Assembly (NCBI RefSeq): GCF_019091085.1
Contig: NZ_JAGXJY010000001.1
Span: 682,001 to 746,000 of the forward strand
Reading direction: 5' to 3'
From: Mesorhizobium sp. GbtcB19
Lineage (GTDB): Bacteria; Pseudomonadota; Alphaproteobacteria; Rhizobiales; Rhizobiaceae
DNA length: 64,000 nt
Position numbers and translations under genes: made by a program. Numbering within the stretch: position 1 is the stretch's first letter; each line of letters opens with the position of its first letter. The notes beneath the pieces were generated by a model, which made no database searches, was not told the origin of the DNA, and saw nothing but the letters and a program-made list of their open reading frames with translations. Below are positions 55,094 through 63,514 of this stretch, piece after piece.

Positions 55094-55945
55094 ATGACCA
55101 CAGCACCCGCTCATGCGGGGTGGCGATTCAGACAGCCGAGTGTCATTCCGGGTTTCGGACTGACGCTCGGCTTCTCGCTTGCCTACCTCACGCTCATCAT
55201 CCTCATCCCGCTTTCGGGGCTCATCTGGCGCTCGGCGGCACTTGGCTGGACCGATTTCTGGGCCTTGGCCACTGACCGGCGCACCCTCACCGCTCTCAAG
55301 ATCAGTTTCGGCACGGCCTTCATCGCCGCCGCGGTCAACGTCGTCTTCGGCACGCTCGTCGCCTGGGTGCTGGTCCGCTACCGCTTCCCTGGCCGCCGTA
55401 TCGTCGACGCCATGGTCGACCTGCCCTTCGCGCTGCCCACCGCGGTCGCAGGCATCGCGCTCACCACGCTCTATGCCCCCACCGGCTGGCTCGGCAAATT
55501 GCTGATGCCGCTCGGCATCAAGGTCGCCTATACGCCGCTCGGCATTGTCGTGGCTCTCGTCTTCATCGGCCTGCCCTTCGTCGTGCGCACCGTCCAGCCG
55601 ATCATGGAGGAGCTCGACAAGGAGGTGGAAGAGGCCGCCGCCACGCTCGGTGCCAGCCGTTTCCAGATCATCACCCGCGTGCTTCTGCCCGGCCTTGCAC
55701 CCGCCATCGTCACCGGCTTCTCGCTCGCCTTCGCGCGCGGCGTCGGCGAATACGGTTCGGTCATCTTCATCGCCGGCAACCTGCCCTACAAATCCGAGAT
55801 CGCGCCGCTTTTGATCGTCATCCGGCTGGAAGAGTACAACTACCCTGCAGCGACGGCGATCGCCGCGATCATGTTGGGACTGTCCTTCGCGATGCTCTTG
55901 GTCATCAATCTCGTGCAGACATGGAGCCGCAAGCGCTATGGCTGA
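55094..55945 (+). CDS. cysT: Sulfate ABC transporter permease CysT
   Basis: A 283-residue inner-membrane permease with six helices and the coupling-loop motif [30 protein letters not shown] near residues 180-210, typical of CysT (CysU). It forms a heterodimer with CysW. It follows sbp by 72 bp and overlaps cysW by eight bases. Confidence 0.92.
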   Translation: MTTAPAHAGWRFRQPSVIPGFGLTLGFSLAYLTLIILIPLSGLIWRSAALGWTDFWALATDRRTLTALKISFGTAFIAAAVNVVFGTLVAWVLVRYRFPGRRIVDAMVDLPFALPTAVAGIALTTLYAPTGWLGKLLMPLGIKVAYTPLGIVVALVFIGLPFVVRTVQPIMEELDKEVEEAAATLGASRFQIITRVLLPGLAPAIVTGFSLAFARGVGEYGSVIFIAGNLPYKSEIAPLLIVIRLEEYNYPAATAIAAIMLGLSFAMLLVINLVQTWSRKRYG

Positions 55946-56822
55946 TCCCGAGATCAAATCCTACGAACCACTGCACGAGAGCCGGTCGGCGGCGGTCACC
56001 GAAAGCCGTCCCGTCCGCATCACGCTGACCATCGTCACGCTCGTCTTCCTCGGCGTTTTCCTGCTGTTGCCGCTGATCATCGTGTTCAAGGAGGCCTTCG
56101 CCAAGGGCGTCGGCGCCTATTTCCAATCCCTGGGCGATGCCGACACGAGCTCGGCCATCCGCCTGACGTTGCTGGTGGCGGCAATCTCGGTGCCGCTCAA
56201 TCTCGTCTTCGGCCTTTCGGCCGCCTGGGCCATCGCCAAGTTCGAGTTCAAGGGCAAGGCGTTCCTGACCACGCTGATCGACCTGCCCTTCTCGGTCTCG
56301 CCGGTCATTTCCGGCCTGGTCTATGTGCTGCTGTTCGGCGCGCAGGGCTTGCTCGGCGCATGGCTGAAGGCGCATGGCATCCAGATCCTCTTCGCGGTGC
56401 CGGGCATCGTTCTGGCGACAGTGTTCGTCACCTTCCCTTTCGTCGCGCGCGAGCTCATCCCGCTGATGCAGGAACAGGGCAATGGCGACGAGGAGGCAGC
56501 GCTCTCACTCGGCGCCAGCGGCTGGCAGGCCTTCTGGCACGTGACGCTGCCCAACATCAAATGGGGGCTGCTCTACGGCGTGCTGCTCTGCAACGCCCGC
56601 GCCATGGGCGAGTTCGGCGCCGTCTCGGTGGTGTCGGGCCACATACGCGGCCTCACCAACACCATGCCGCTGCATGTCGAGATCCTCTACAATGAATACA
56701 ACGCCGTCGGCGCTTTTGCGGTCGCCTCGCTGCTCGCCGGCCTGGCGCTGGTGACGCTGGTCTTGAAAACGCTGCTCGAGATGCGCTACGGCGCCGAGCT
56801 GGCCGCGACGCGCGGGCACTGA
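55938..56822 (+). CDS. cysW: Sulfate ABC transporter permease CysW
   Basis: A 294-residue permease with the CysW-specific [24 protein letters not shown] coupling loop and [20 protein letters not shown]. It starts eight bases inside cysT, so translation is coupled. Its cytoplasmic N-terminal ~30 residues are hydrophilic. It is the second permease half of the sulfate/thiosulfate importer. Confidence 0.92.
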   Translation: MADPEIKSYEPLHESRSAAVTESRPVRITLTIVTLVFLGVFLLLPLIIVFKEAFAKGVGAYFQSLGDADTSSAIRLTLLVAAISVPLNLVFGLSAAWAIAKFEFKGKAFLTTLIDLPFSVSPVISGLVYVLLFGAQGLLGAWLKAHGIQILFAVPGIVLATVFVTFPFVARELIPLMQEQGNGDEEAALSLGASGWQAFWHVTLPNIKWGLLYGVLLCNARAMGEFGAVSVVSGHIRGLTNTMPLHVEILYNEYNAVGAFAVASLLAGLALVTLVLKTLLEMRYGAELAATRGH

Positions 56823-56890
56823 GGAATATCTGTCGCCCGAAGCCTGCCGGCTTCGGGACAACGACAACATCAACGAACTGAGGGATTTGT

Positions 56891-57931
56891 ATGGAAGTTC
56901 GCGTCGTCAACGTGCGCAAGGAGTTCGAGCGGTTTCCGGCGCTCCACGACGTGTCGCTCGACATCCGGTCCGGCGAGCTCATCGCACTGCTTGGACCGTC
57001 CGGCTCCGGCAAGACGACGCTGCTGCGCCTGATCGCCGGCCTGGAGCGGCCGACCAAGGGCGCGATCTTCTTCGGCGAGGAGGACGCCTCGCAGAAGTCG
57101 ATCCAGGAACGCAATGTCGGTTTCGTCTTCCAGCACTACGCGCTGTTCCGTCACATGACGGTCGCCGACAATATCGGCTTCGGCCTGAAGGTCCGGCATG
57201 GCGCCGCGCGGCCGCCGGCGCAGGAAATCCGCCGCCGCGCGCTGGAACTGCTCGACCTCGTCCAGCTGTCGGGACTGGAAAAGCGCTATCCCGCGCAGCT
57301 TTCCGGCGGCCAGCGCCAACGCGTGGCTTTGGCCCGCGCCATGGCGATCGAGCCCAAGGTGCTCTTGCTCGACGAACCGTTCGGCGCGCTCGATGCGCAG
57401 GTCCGCCGCGAGCTGCGCCGCTGGCTGCGCGAGATCCATGACCGTACCGGCCACACGACTGTCTTCGTCACCCATGACCAGGAAGAGGCGCTGGAGCTCG
57501 CCGACCGCGTCGTGGTCATGAGCCAGGGCCGCATCGAACAGGTCGGCACCGCCGACGATATCTACGACACGCCGAACTCACCCTTCGTCTATTCCTTTAT
57601 CGGCGAGTCCAGCTCGCTGCCGGTCAAGGTCGAGAATGGCGAGGTCTGGATCGCCGACCGGCCGATCGGACTGCAGGCGCCGCATGCGCCGTCCGGCGAG
57701 GCGGTTCTCTACTTCCGTCCGCACGATGTCGACCTGCTCGACGGCTGCAGCGGCTGTATCGCCGGCACGGTTGCCGCCAGCCGCCGCGTCGCCGGCACCA
57801 GACGTGTCGAGCTCGAGGTCGGCGGCGAGCGCCAGCGCGTCGAGATCGAACTGCCGGTCGACCATCCCGCCGCGCAGAAGAGCCGGGTGGCCTTCAGGCC
57901 GCGGCGCTGGAAGCTTTTTCCGGCGGCTTGA
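56891..57931 (+). CDS. cysA: Sulfate ABC transporter ATPase CysA
   Basis: A 346-residue ATPase: Walker A GPSGSGKTT near residue 36, LSGGQRQRVALARAM signature, Walker B LLLDEPFG, and a C-terminal TOBE-like regulatory domain (about 240-346) as in other CysA proteins. It drives sulfate uptake with CysT/CysW/Sbp. It lies 68 bp after cysW and ends 14 bp from the convergent vapC gene. Confidence 0.92.
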   Translation: MEVRVVNVRKEFERFPALHDVSLDIRSGELIALLGPSGSGKTTLLRLIAGLERPTKGAIFFGEEDASQKSIQERNVGFVFQHYALFRHMTVADNIGFGLKVRHGAARPPAQEIRRRALELLDLVQLSGLEKRYPAQLSGGQRQRVALARAMAIEPKVLLLDEPFGALDAQVRRELRRWLREIHDRTGHTTVFVTHDQEEALELADRVVVMSQGRIEQVGTADDIYDTPNSPFVYSFIGESSSLPVKVENGEVWIADRPIGLQAPHAPSGEAVLYFRPHDVDLLDGCSGCIAGTVAASRRVAGTRRVELEVGGERQRVEIELPVDHPAAQKSRVAFRPRRWKLFPAA

Positions 57932-57945
57932 TCATCCACCGAGCG

Positions 57946-58344
57946 CTATGCCAGCCAGTTCTCGACCTTCAGCTTCCTGATCCGGGTGAACTCGGCCGTG
58001 TTAGCCGTCACCAGTGTCGAGCCTGATACGCAGGCGTGGGCAGCGATAAAGAGGTCGTTGTGGCCGATGGTCTCGCCCCTGCCTTCCAGTTCGGCGCGGA
58101 GTGCGCCGTACTCGGTGTCTACCGGCACATCGAGCGGCAGCACGGGAATCTCGGCCAACAGTTCCTCGACCTTCTTGAGCAGCTTGGCCGATCCCTTTTT
58201 GGCGCAGCCATATCGCAGCTCCGAAGCGACGACGATGCTGGTGCACACGGCAGCGTCTCCCTCGCGCGCCATTGCGCCGGCAGCCTTGCCGGCCGGGTTA
58301 CGGATCATGTCGCTTATGATGTTCGTATCGAGCATGAACCGCAT
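57946..58344 (-). CDS. vapC: VapC-type PIN-domain toxin
   Basis: A 132-residue PIN ribonuclease. Acidic active-site residues are visible: D6 in LDTNIISD, the Glu in SELRYG, the Asp in HNDLFIAAHA, and the late TANTAEF. VapC toxins cleave tRNA or rRNA when freed from VapB. ATG 58344 overlaps the vapB stop (TGATG), so translation is coupled; a TTG one codon earlier is less likely. Confidence 0.88.
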   Translation of the reverse strand: MRFMLDTNIISDMIRNPAGKAAGAMAREGDAAVCTSIVVASELRYGCAKKGSAKLLKKVEELLAEIPVLPLDVPVDTEYGALRAELEGRGETIGHNDLFIAAHACVSGSTLVTANTAEFTRIRKLKVENWLA

Positions 58345-58616
58345 CAAAAAATGTCCTCGGATTCGACGGGGCTATCGTTGATCTCGGGGAAGTCATCCTC
58401 AGGACCGAGCGGGAGTTCTTTCGCCCATTGGGCGAGCAACGCCGTGAGACCTGACTTACGAACCGGCTCGATGACAAGGCGGTCGCCCTCGCGGCTGATC
58501 AGCACCTTGTCCCCGGGGAGTTCAAACTCGACGGGGATCCGCACCGCCTGGCTGCGGTTGTTGCGGAACAGCTTTGCCTCTTTCGGCGGTGTCGTTGCAT
58601 GGCGGTGTCGGGTCAT
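58344..58616 (-). CDS. vapB: VapB-type AbrB-like antitoxin
   Basis: A 90-residue antitoxin with an AbrB/MazE swapped-hairpin DNA-binding domain (AKLFRNNRSQAVRIP, then EGDRLVIEPV) and an acidic C-terminal tail (ESEDIF) likely to bind VapC. ATG 58616 has AAGGA seven bases upstream and gives a family-like N-terminus; an ATG 15 codons upstream would overlap the operator. It autorepresses with VapC. Confidence 0.85.
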   Translation of the reverse strand: MTRHRHATTPPKEAKLFRNNRSQAVRIPVEFELPGDKVLISREGDRLVIEPVRKSGLTALLAQWAKELPLGPEDDFPEINDSPVESEDIF

Positions 58617-58629
58617 GGTGGCATTCCTT

Positions 58630-58651
58630 GTATATGCCATATGTATATGCC
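58630..58651. promoter_or_regulatory. vapBC operator candidate
   Basis: GTATATGCC occurs twice with four bases between (58630-58638 and 58643-58651) just before vapB. The repeat is AT-rich against the local GC and overlaps the likely promoter, as expected for VapB autoregulation. Confidence 0.55.
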
Positions 58652-58849
58652 AAGGCGTCACAATGCAATCTTTTTGCTTCTAGACCTAGGCTAAGCGGGA
58701 TTTTCGCTGGAAAGAAATCCTAACAACTGACTGTTTCAACGATGTCTTTTCTCACCGCGATGCTGTCGAGCCAGCACGCGTGTCTCGTCGCGCGTCAGGG
58801 TTCCGACTATCATCCCGTAATTAGCATATTTTCCTCGGAGTCTGTTTTC

Positions 58850-59836
58850 ATGAAGCGCCTATTGCTCGGCATCACGGCTGTTGCCGGCTTCGTCCTCGCG
58901 TCCTCCCAAGCCTGGTCGGCCGACAAACTTTTGAACGCATCGTATGACGTTGGCCGCGAGCTGTTCGTCGACATCAACAAAGCCTTCATCGCCAAGCATC
59001 CAGGCGTGACCATCGATCAGTCGCATGCCGGCACCTCGGCGCAGGCGCGCGCCATCGCCGAGGGTCTTGCCGCCGATGTCGTCACCTTCAACCAGGTCAC
59101 CGACGTCGACTTCCTGGTCAAGAAGGGCCTCGTCTCGGCCGACTGGCAGAAGGATTTCGCCGACAACGCCTCGCCCTTCTATTCGCTGCCGTCCTTCCTG
59201 GTGCGCGCCGGCAACCCCAAGCACATCAAGGACTGGAACGACCTGGTGCGCGACGACGTGCAGGTGATCTTCCCCAACCCGAAGACGTCGGGCAATGCGC
59301 GCTACACCTATCTCGCCGCCACCGCCTACGCCAAGGAAGCCTTCAAGGGCGACGACGCCAAGGTGAAGGAGTTCATCACCAAGCTCTTCAACAACGTGCC
59401 GATCTTCGACACCGGTGGCCGCGCCGCCACCACCACCTTCGTCCAGCGTGAGATCGGCGATGTGCTGATCACCTTCGAGTCGGAGACGCGCGGCATCCGC
59501 AAGGAATATGGCGACGACAAATTCGAGCAGGTCACGCCTTCAGTCAGCCTGCTGGCCGAATTCCCGGTGGCGATCGTCGACAAGGTCGCCGACGAGCACG
59601 GCAGCCGCGATCTCGCCAAGTCCTATCTCGATTTCCTCTATACGCCCGAAGGCCAGGACATTGCCGCCGGCAATGGCCTGCGGGTGCGCGATGCGACCGT
59701 GGCGGCGAAATACAAAGCCGACTTTCCGGATGTGCGCCTGCTGACGGTGGAAGAGGTCTTCGGCGGTTGGGACAAGGTGCAGAAAGAGCATTTCGCCGCC
59801 GGCGGGCTGCTCGATCAGGCCTATGGCAGCCGCTAG
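58850..59836 (+). CDS. Second sulfate-type substrate-binding protein
   Basis: A 328-residue sulfate/thiosulfate-binding protein: signal peptide about 1-24 (AWSA site), LLNASYDVGRELF, SHAGTSAQARAIAEG, NPKTSGNARYTYLAATAYA and the TGGRAATTTF contact segment. It differs clearly in sequence from the first binding protein, so thiosulfate or a different affinity is possible. It has no permease of its own and probably docks on CysTW. GGAG stands ten bases before ATG 58850. The vapBC pair separates it from cysA. Confidence 0.9.
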   Translation: MKRLLLGITAVAGFVLASSQAWSADKLLNASYDVGRELFVDINKAFIAKHPGVTIDQSHAGTSAQARAIAEGLAADVVTFNQVTDVDFLVKKGLVSADWQKDFADNASPFYSLPSFLVRAGNPKHIKDWNDLVRDDVQVIFPNPKTSGNARYTYLAATAYAKEAFKGDDAKVKEFITKLFNNVPIFDTGGRAATTTFVQREIGDVLITFESETRGIRKEYGDDKFEQVTPSVSLLAEFPVAIVDKVADEHGSRDLAKSYLDFLYTPEGQDIAAGNGLRVRDATVAAKYKADFPDVRLLTVEEVFGGWDKVQKEHFAAGGLLDQAYGSR

Positions 59837-59875
59837 CCGCTCAACCCGAAGGACATCAGGAAGTAAAACGATGAG

Positions 59876-59898
59876 AGCCGGCTTTGCCGGCTTTCTTC
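59876..59898 (+). terminator. Intrinsic terminator after the second binding-protein gene
   Basis: AGCCGGC pairs with GCCGGCT around a TTT loop, followed by TTCTTC. It lies 40 bases past the stop codon. Confidence 0.6.
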
Positions 59899-60096
59899 AT
59901 GAAAGCAGCCGGCATGAGTTCGCGGGGGAAATCCTGCTCTCAACGTGAAAAACGTTACGAAGAATCAACGCGTTTATGCCTAAGCTGCACCGGCAAATTG
60001 TTGGTCCAGAGGGCGTTCGACGGTCAAACTGTCATGATTTGCACACAAACAACCGCCAGATGCAGGGCGATTGGGGTTTGATGAACTGAATCGGGC

Positions 60097-60546
60097 ATGC
60101 TGACCAAAAAAGGCAAATACGGCCTCAAGGCCCTCGTGCATCTATCCAGCCTGCCGGCTGGCCAGCTTGCATTCGTCAACGACATCGCGGTCGCCAACAA
60201 CATCCCGAAGAAATTCCTGGACGCGATCCTCGGCGAGTTGCGCAATGCCGGCTTCGTGCAGAGCCGCAAGGGCAAGGAAGGCGGTTACCGCCTTGCCCGG
60301 CCGGCTTCCGAGATCAAGATCGGCCATGTCGTGCGCGTGCTCGACGGGCCGCTGGCGCCGATCCCATGCGCCAGCCGCACGCAGTACCAGCGCTGCGAGG
60401 ATTGCGACGAGGCCACCTGCCAGGTCCGCCACATGATGCTGGAAGTGCGCCAGGCGATCGCCGAGGTGCTCGACAACCGCAGCCTCGCCGCCATGCGCGA
60501 CGCCGACAACGACGATTTCCCGGCCGAACTTACGTCCCAGATCTAA
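60097..60546 (+). CDS. Rrf2-family regulator with Cys-rich cluster region
   Basis: A 149-residue Rrf2 winged-helix protein with the GKYGLKALVHLS start and GGYRLARP wing. Four cysteines, C91, C100, C103 and C108, lie where IscR-type proteins bind an Fe-S cluster, so sulfide or iron-sulfur sensing is plausible. Its position 260 bp downstream of the sulfate importer genes suggests control of sulfate uptake, as other Rrf2 proteins (CymR) govern cysteine metabolism. This is inference. Confidence 0.87.
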   Translation: MLTKKGKYGLKALVHLSSLPAGQLAFVNDIAVANNIPKKFLDAILGELRNAGFVQSRKGKEGGYRLARPASEIKIGHVVRVLDGPLAPIPCASRTQYQRCEDCDEATCQVRHMMLEVRQAIAEVLDNRSLAAMRDADNDDFPAELTSQI

Positions 60547-60694
60547 GGCAGGAAGTGGGGGCGGCGGCTTCGCCGCAACCTTCAGGTCGCAATTGCGCCG
60601 AACGAGACCCCGTTCGCCCTGACTTGTCGCCTTTGGTTGCCAGTCTGCCGCGGACGCAGTAAAGCGGCTGGAGGACGAAACAGGGCTCTGACGC

Positions 60695-61840
60695 ATGAGG
60701 CTGCCTTGGCTTGGCAAATCCCGCAGGGCCAACCGACAGCCGACGTCCAGCGACATCTTTCACACCGAGATCATTGCCGACGTGCCGGTGCCGGAGCGCG
60801 GTGAGTCCGTCCGCTTCTTCAGCCGCAAGGTCGTCCGCCCCGGCAAATTGCGCCGCTTCTCCAATCGGGACCTACGCGAGAGCCTGCTGTCCTGTTTCTA
60901 TCTCGGCGTCGCGGCGGCAGTGCCGGTCTCCTGGTGGGAGCCGATCTGTGGCTGGGTGTCCGGGTTCAGGCGCAAGCGCCACGTCCGCAAGGAATTCGCC
61001 CGTTACGATGTCGCGGTGAAGGCCGTGCTCGGCGATGCCGCCGACACGAAAAGCATGTTCGAAGCACAGCTTGCCGCCCTTCACAACCGACGGCTGCTGG
61101 TTGCGGCGCATCTCGTCGCCGGCTGGCGCTGGTCGCCGGTGATCCGGCTGGAAGGCCTCGAAAAACTGCAAGAGGCCCTGTGCAACGGGCGCGGCGCCAT
61201 CATATGGTGCGACCAGTTCACCGCGCAGACGATCATCGGCAAGCGCGCCCTGCAGGAGGCCGGTGTCGACGCTCATCAGGTGAGCGCGCAGTATCACGGC
61301 TTCTCGCCGAGCAGGTTCGGCTTTCGCGTCATCAACCCGCCGCTGGTCAAGGTCGAGAACCGTTTCCTCAAAAGCCGGATCGTCTTCGAGCGCACCGATG
61401 CCTATCAGGTCACCACGCGCATCCAGAAGGTGCTGAAGGCAAACGGCGTGGTGCTGATGACCAACACCGTCTATGCCGGCTCCACCTTCACCGAGGCCGC
61501 CATGGGCGAGCGTGGCTGGACCCACCTCGCCTCGGCGCCGGCAAACTTCGCCGCGCGCGCCGGCGCGGCGCTGTTTCATATGGCGACGATCGAGACGGTT
61601 CCGTTTCGCCAGTACCGCGCGATCGTCAGCGAGCTGAGCGCCGACCCACAGGCTTCCTCATCGCCGGCAAAGGACACGACCGCGAAGAACCTCGCCGTTC
61701 AGGCGGCATTTATCCTGTCGAAGCGCGACCATATGCTGGCAACGCTCAAACTCCGCCCGGAGCAGATGATGGCTTGGTCGAGCGCCACGCGGCTGACCGA
61801 GCGGCCGACCGAGGCCGCGATCGGCAATGACGGCGCCTGA
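60695..61840 (+). CDS. LPLAT/LpxL-like acyltransferase family protein
   Basis: A 381-residue protein with a hydrophobic segment near residues 65-85 and a region from about 165 that resembles lysophospholipid/lipid A acyltransferases (GRGAIIWCDQF, then a FVLMTNTVYAGSTF-like block). The usual HX4D/E catalytic motif is not apparent: a WCDQF segment stands in its place. It might therefore be a divergent or inactive member acting on an envelope lipid or polysaccharide. It is preceded by a 148-bp gap and ends convergent with the gluconokinase gene. Confidence 0.5.
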   Translation: MRLPWLGKSRRANRQPTSSDIFHTEIIADVPVPERGESVRFFSRKVVRPGKLRRFSNRDLRESLLSCFYLGVAAAVPVSWWEPICGWVSGFRRKRHVRKEFARYDVAVKAVLGDAADTKSMFEAQLAALHNRRLLVAAHLVAGWRWSPVIRLEGLEKLQEALCNGRGAIIWCDQFTAQTIIGKRALQEAGVDAHQVSAQYHGFSPSRFGFRVINPPLVKVENRFLKSRIVFERTDAYQVTTRIQKVLKANGVVLMTNTVYAGSTFTEAAMGERGWTHLASAPANFAARAGAALFHMATIETVPFRQYRAIVSELSADPQASSSPAKDTTAKNLAVQAAFILSKRDHMLATLKLRPEQMMAWSSATRLTERPTEAAIGNDGA

Positions 61841-61857
61841 AACGCCCGAGACTTCTC

Positions 61858-61960
61858 TAGAGCGTTTCACCGTTTCACGGAAACGGTGGAACGCTCTAAC
61901 TCTTTGTTTTTACGCAATTCCGGACGGAAAACCGCTCACACTTTTCCTGGAATTGCTCTA
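61858..61960 (-). repeat. 103-bp rhizobial intergenic mosaic element, copy 2
   Basis: Reverse-orientation copy of 24221-24323, same length and strongly similar. Its terminal TAG serves as the stop codon of the gluconokinase gene, exactly as copy 1 does for the VOC gene. It fills the gap between convergent genes. Confidence 0.85.
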
Positions 61961-62461
61961 ACCAACGATCGATTTCAGTATTCCGGCAACACTTCGCGTG
62001 CCGTCGACCGTCACCGCCCGTTCATCCGCGGCGGGCTCTTCCAACGTGGCGAACTGGCTGTCGACAAGGCTTGCCGGCATGAAATGGCCTTTTCGATCGG
62101 CGACCCGCCGCCAGGCGGTGTCGCGATCGATTTTCAGATAGAGGAAGACGATGCCGGGACAGAAGCGGTTCAGCCGGTCGCGGTAGCCGCGCTTCAGCGC
62201 CGAGCAGGCCGCCACCGCTTTGCGTCCGCTGGCAACGGAGCTCGCGATACGCTCGCCTATGGCGTCGAGCCAGCCCTCGCGCAGCGCGTCCGTCAGCGGC
62301 TCGCCGCGTGCCATGCGCGCCACGTTCTCCGGCGGATGCAGCCTGTCGCCTTCGATGAAGTCGGCGCCCAGCGCCTTGGCGAGCGCCTCGCCGACGGCCG
62401 TCTTGCCGCAACCGGCAACACCCATCACGACGATGGCCGGCGCCGTCCTGAGATCGTTCAT
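61958..62461 (-). CDS. gntK: Gluconokinase
   Basis: A 167-residue P-loop kinase phosphorylating gluconate to 6-phosphogluconate. Walker A GVAGCGKT is at 14-21, followed by the family blocks EGDRLHPPENVARMARG, ALKRGYRDRLN and GHFMPASLVDSQFATLE. Length is normal for GntK. It lies 45 bp downstream of two sugar permease genes on the same strand, suggesting that the importer carries gluconate or a related sugar acid. Its stop lies in the mosaic element. Confidence 0.92.
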   Translation of the reverse strand: MNDLRTAPAIVVMGVAGCGKTAVGEALAKALGADFIEGDRLHPPENVARMARGEPLTDALREGWLDAIGERIASSVASGRKAVAACSALKRGYRDRLNRFCPGIVFLYLKIDRDTAWRRVADRKGHFMPASLVDSQFATLEEPAADERAVTVDGTRSVAGILKSIVG

Positions 62462-62506
62462 GCAAGGCTCCGGGATCTACGGTCTTGCGCTCGCCTCATC
62501 CACGGG

Positions 62507-63514
62507 TCACCGGCTTGCCGGCGCGCGCCCGTAGAGCAGAAGCATGGCGACGATGACGACACCATAGATGATCTGCCGCCCCGCTTCCGGCATCTGCATC
62601 ACCGAGAGGATGGATTGCAAGAGCGTGATCAGGATCACCCCCGCGACCGTGCCGAGATAGGAACCGCGCCCGCCAAGGATCGACGTGCCGCCCAGCACGA
62701 CGGCGGCGATCGACGGCAACAGATAGGCATCGCCCATCGACTGCGCCGCCTTCGACGCGTAGCCCGCCAAAAGCACGCCGCCGAAGGCGGACAGCCCGCC
62801 GGAGACGGCGAAAGCGATCAGCACGATGCGGCGCGTGTCGATGCCGGACAGATAGGCGGCGCGCTCGCGGTTGCCGATGCCGTAGACGGCGCGGCCGAAA
62901 CTGCTGCGGGTCAGCACGAAGACCATCGCGGCGCCGATCAGCGCCCAGATGATGACGGCATTGGGAACGCCTGGAATGGTGAACCCGGTCGCCAGATAGC
63001 GCATCGCCGCCGTCGCCGAATCCTGTGGCGAGAAGCCGCCCGTATAGACCACCATCAGCCCCTGCGCGACGGCGTTGGTAGCGAGCGTAATGATCATGGA
63101 AGGGATGCGCAGATAAGCGACGCCGATGCCGTTGACAATGCCGATCGCGACGCCGCACAGCACGCCGAAGGGGATGGCCAAAGCGACGCCGGCCGGCCCG
63201 TAGGCGGCGGCCGCGCAGGCCATCATGGCGCCGGCCGCGACCGCCCATGGTACCGAGAGGTCGATCTGGCCGAGCAGGATAACCAGCATCATGCCGGTGG
63301 CGATGACGCCGAGGAAGGACGCGACTTTCAACTGCTGCAGGAGATATTCCGGCGACAGGAAGCTGCGCGAATAGAGGCTGCCGAGGAAAAGCAGCAGCAC
63401 GATGCAGGCAAAGGCGGTGACCACAGCCGGATCGGCGCGTCGCAGAAACTTGGGCATGCGGCCGGCGATGCCGCCCACGATGCCGCTAAGCGTCGTCTCG
63501 CTCACAGGAACCAC
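62507..63514 (-). CDS. Ribose-type sugar ABC permease
   Basis: A 335-residue BPD_transp_2 (RbsC/YjfF-like) permease with about ten hydrophobic segments and the LGQIDLSVPWAVAAGAMM and AAVVLGGTSILGGRGSYLGTVAGVILI family motifs. Its start overlaps the end of the preceding permease by 13 bp. It likely forms a heterodimer with that protein and imports a sugar or sugar acid metabolised via the adjacent gluconokinase. Confidence 0.88.
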   Translation of the reverse strand: MVPVSETTLSGIVGGIAGRMPKFLRRADPAVVTAFACIVLLLFLGSLYSRSFLSPEYLLQQLKVASFLGVIATGMMLVILLGQIDLSVPWAVAAGAMMACAAAAYGPAGVALAIPFGVLCGVAIGIVNGIGVAYLRIPSMIITLATNAVAQGLMVVYTGGFSPQDSATAAMRYLATGFTIPGVPNAVIIWALIGAAMVFVLTRSSFGRAVYGIGNRERAAYLSGIDTRRIVLIAFAVSGGLSAFGGVLLAGYASKAAQSMGDAYLLPSIAAVVLGGTSILGGRGSYLGTVAGVILITLLQSILSVMQMPEAGRQIIYGVVIVAMLLLYGRAPASR

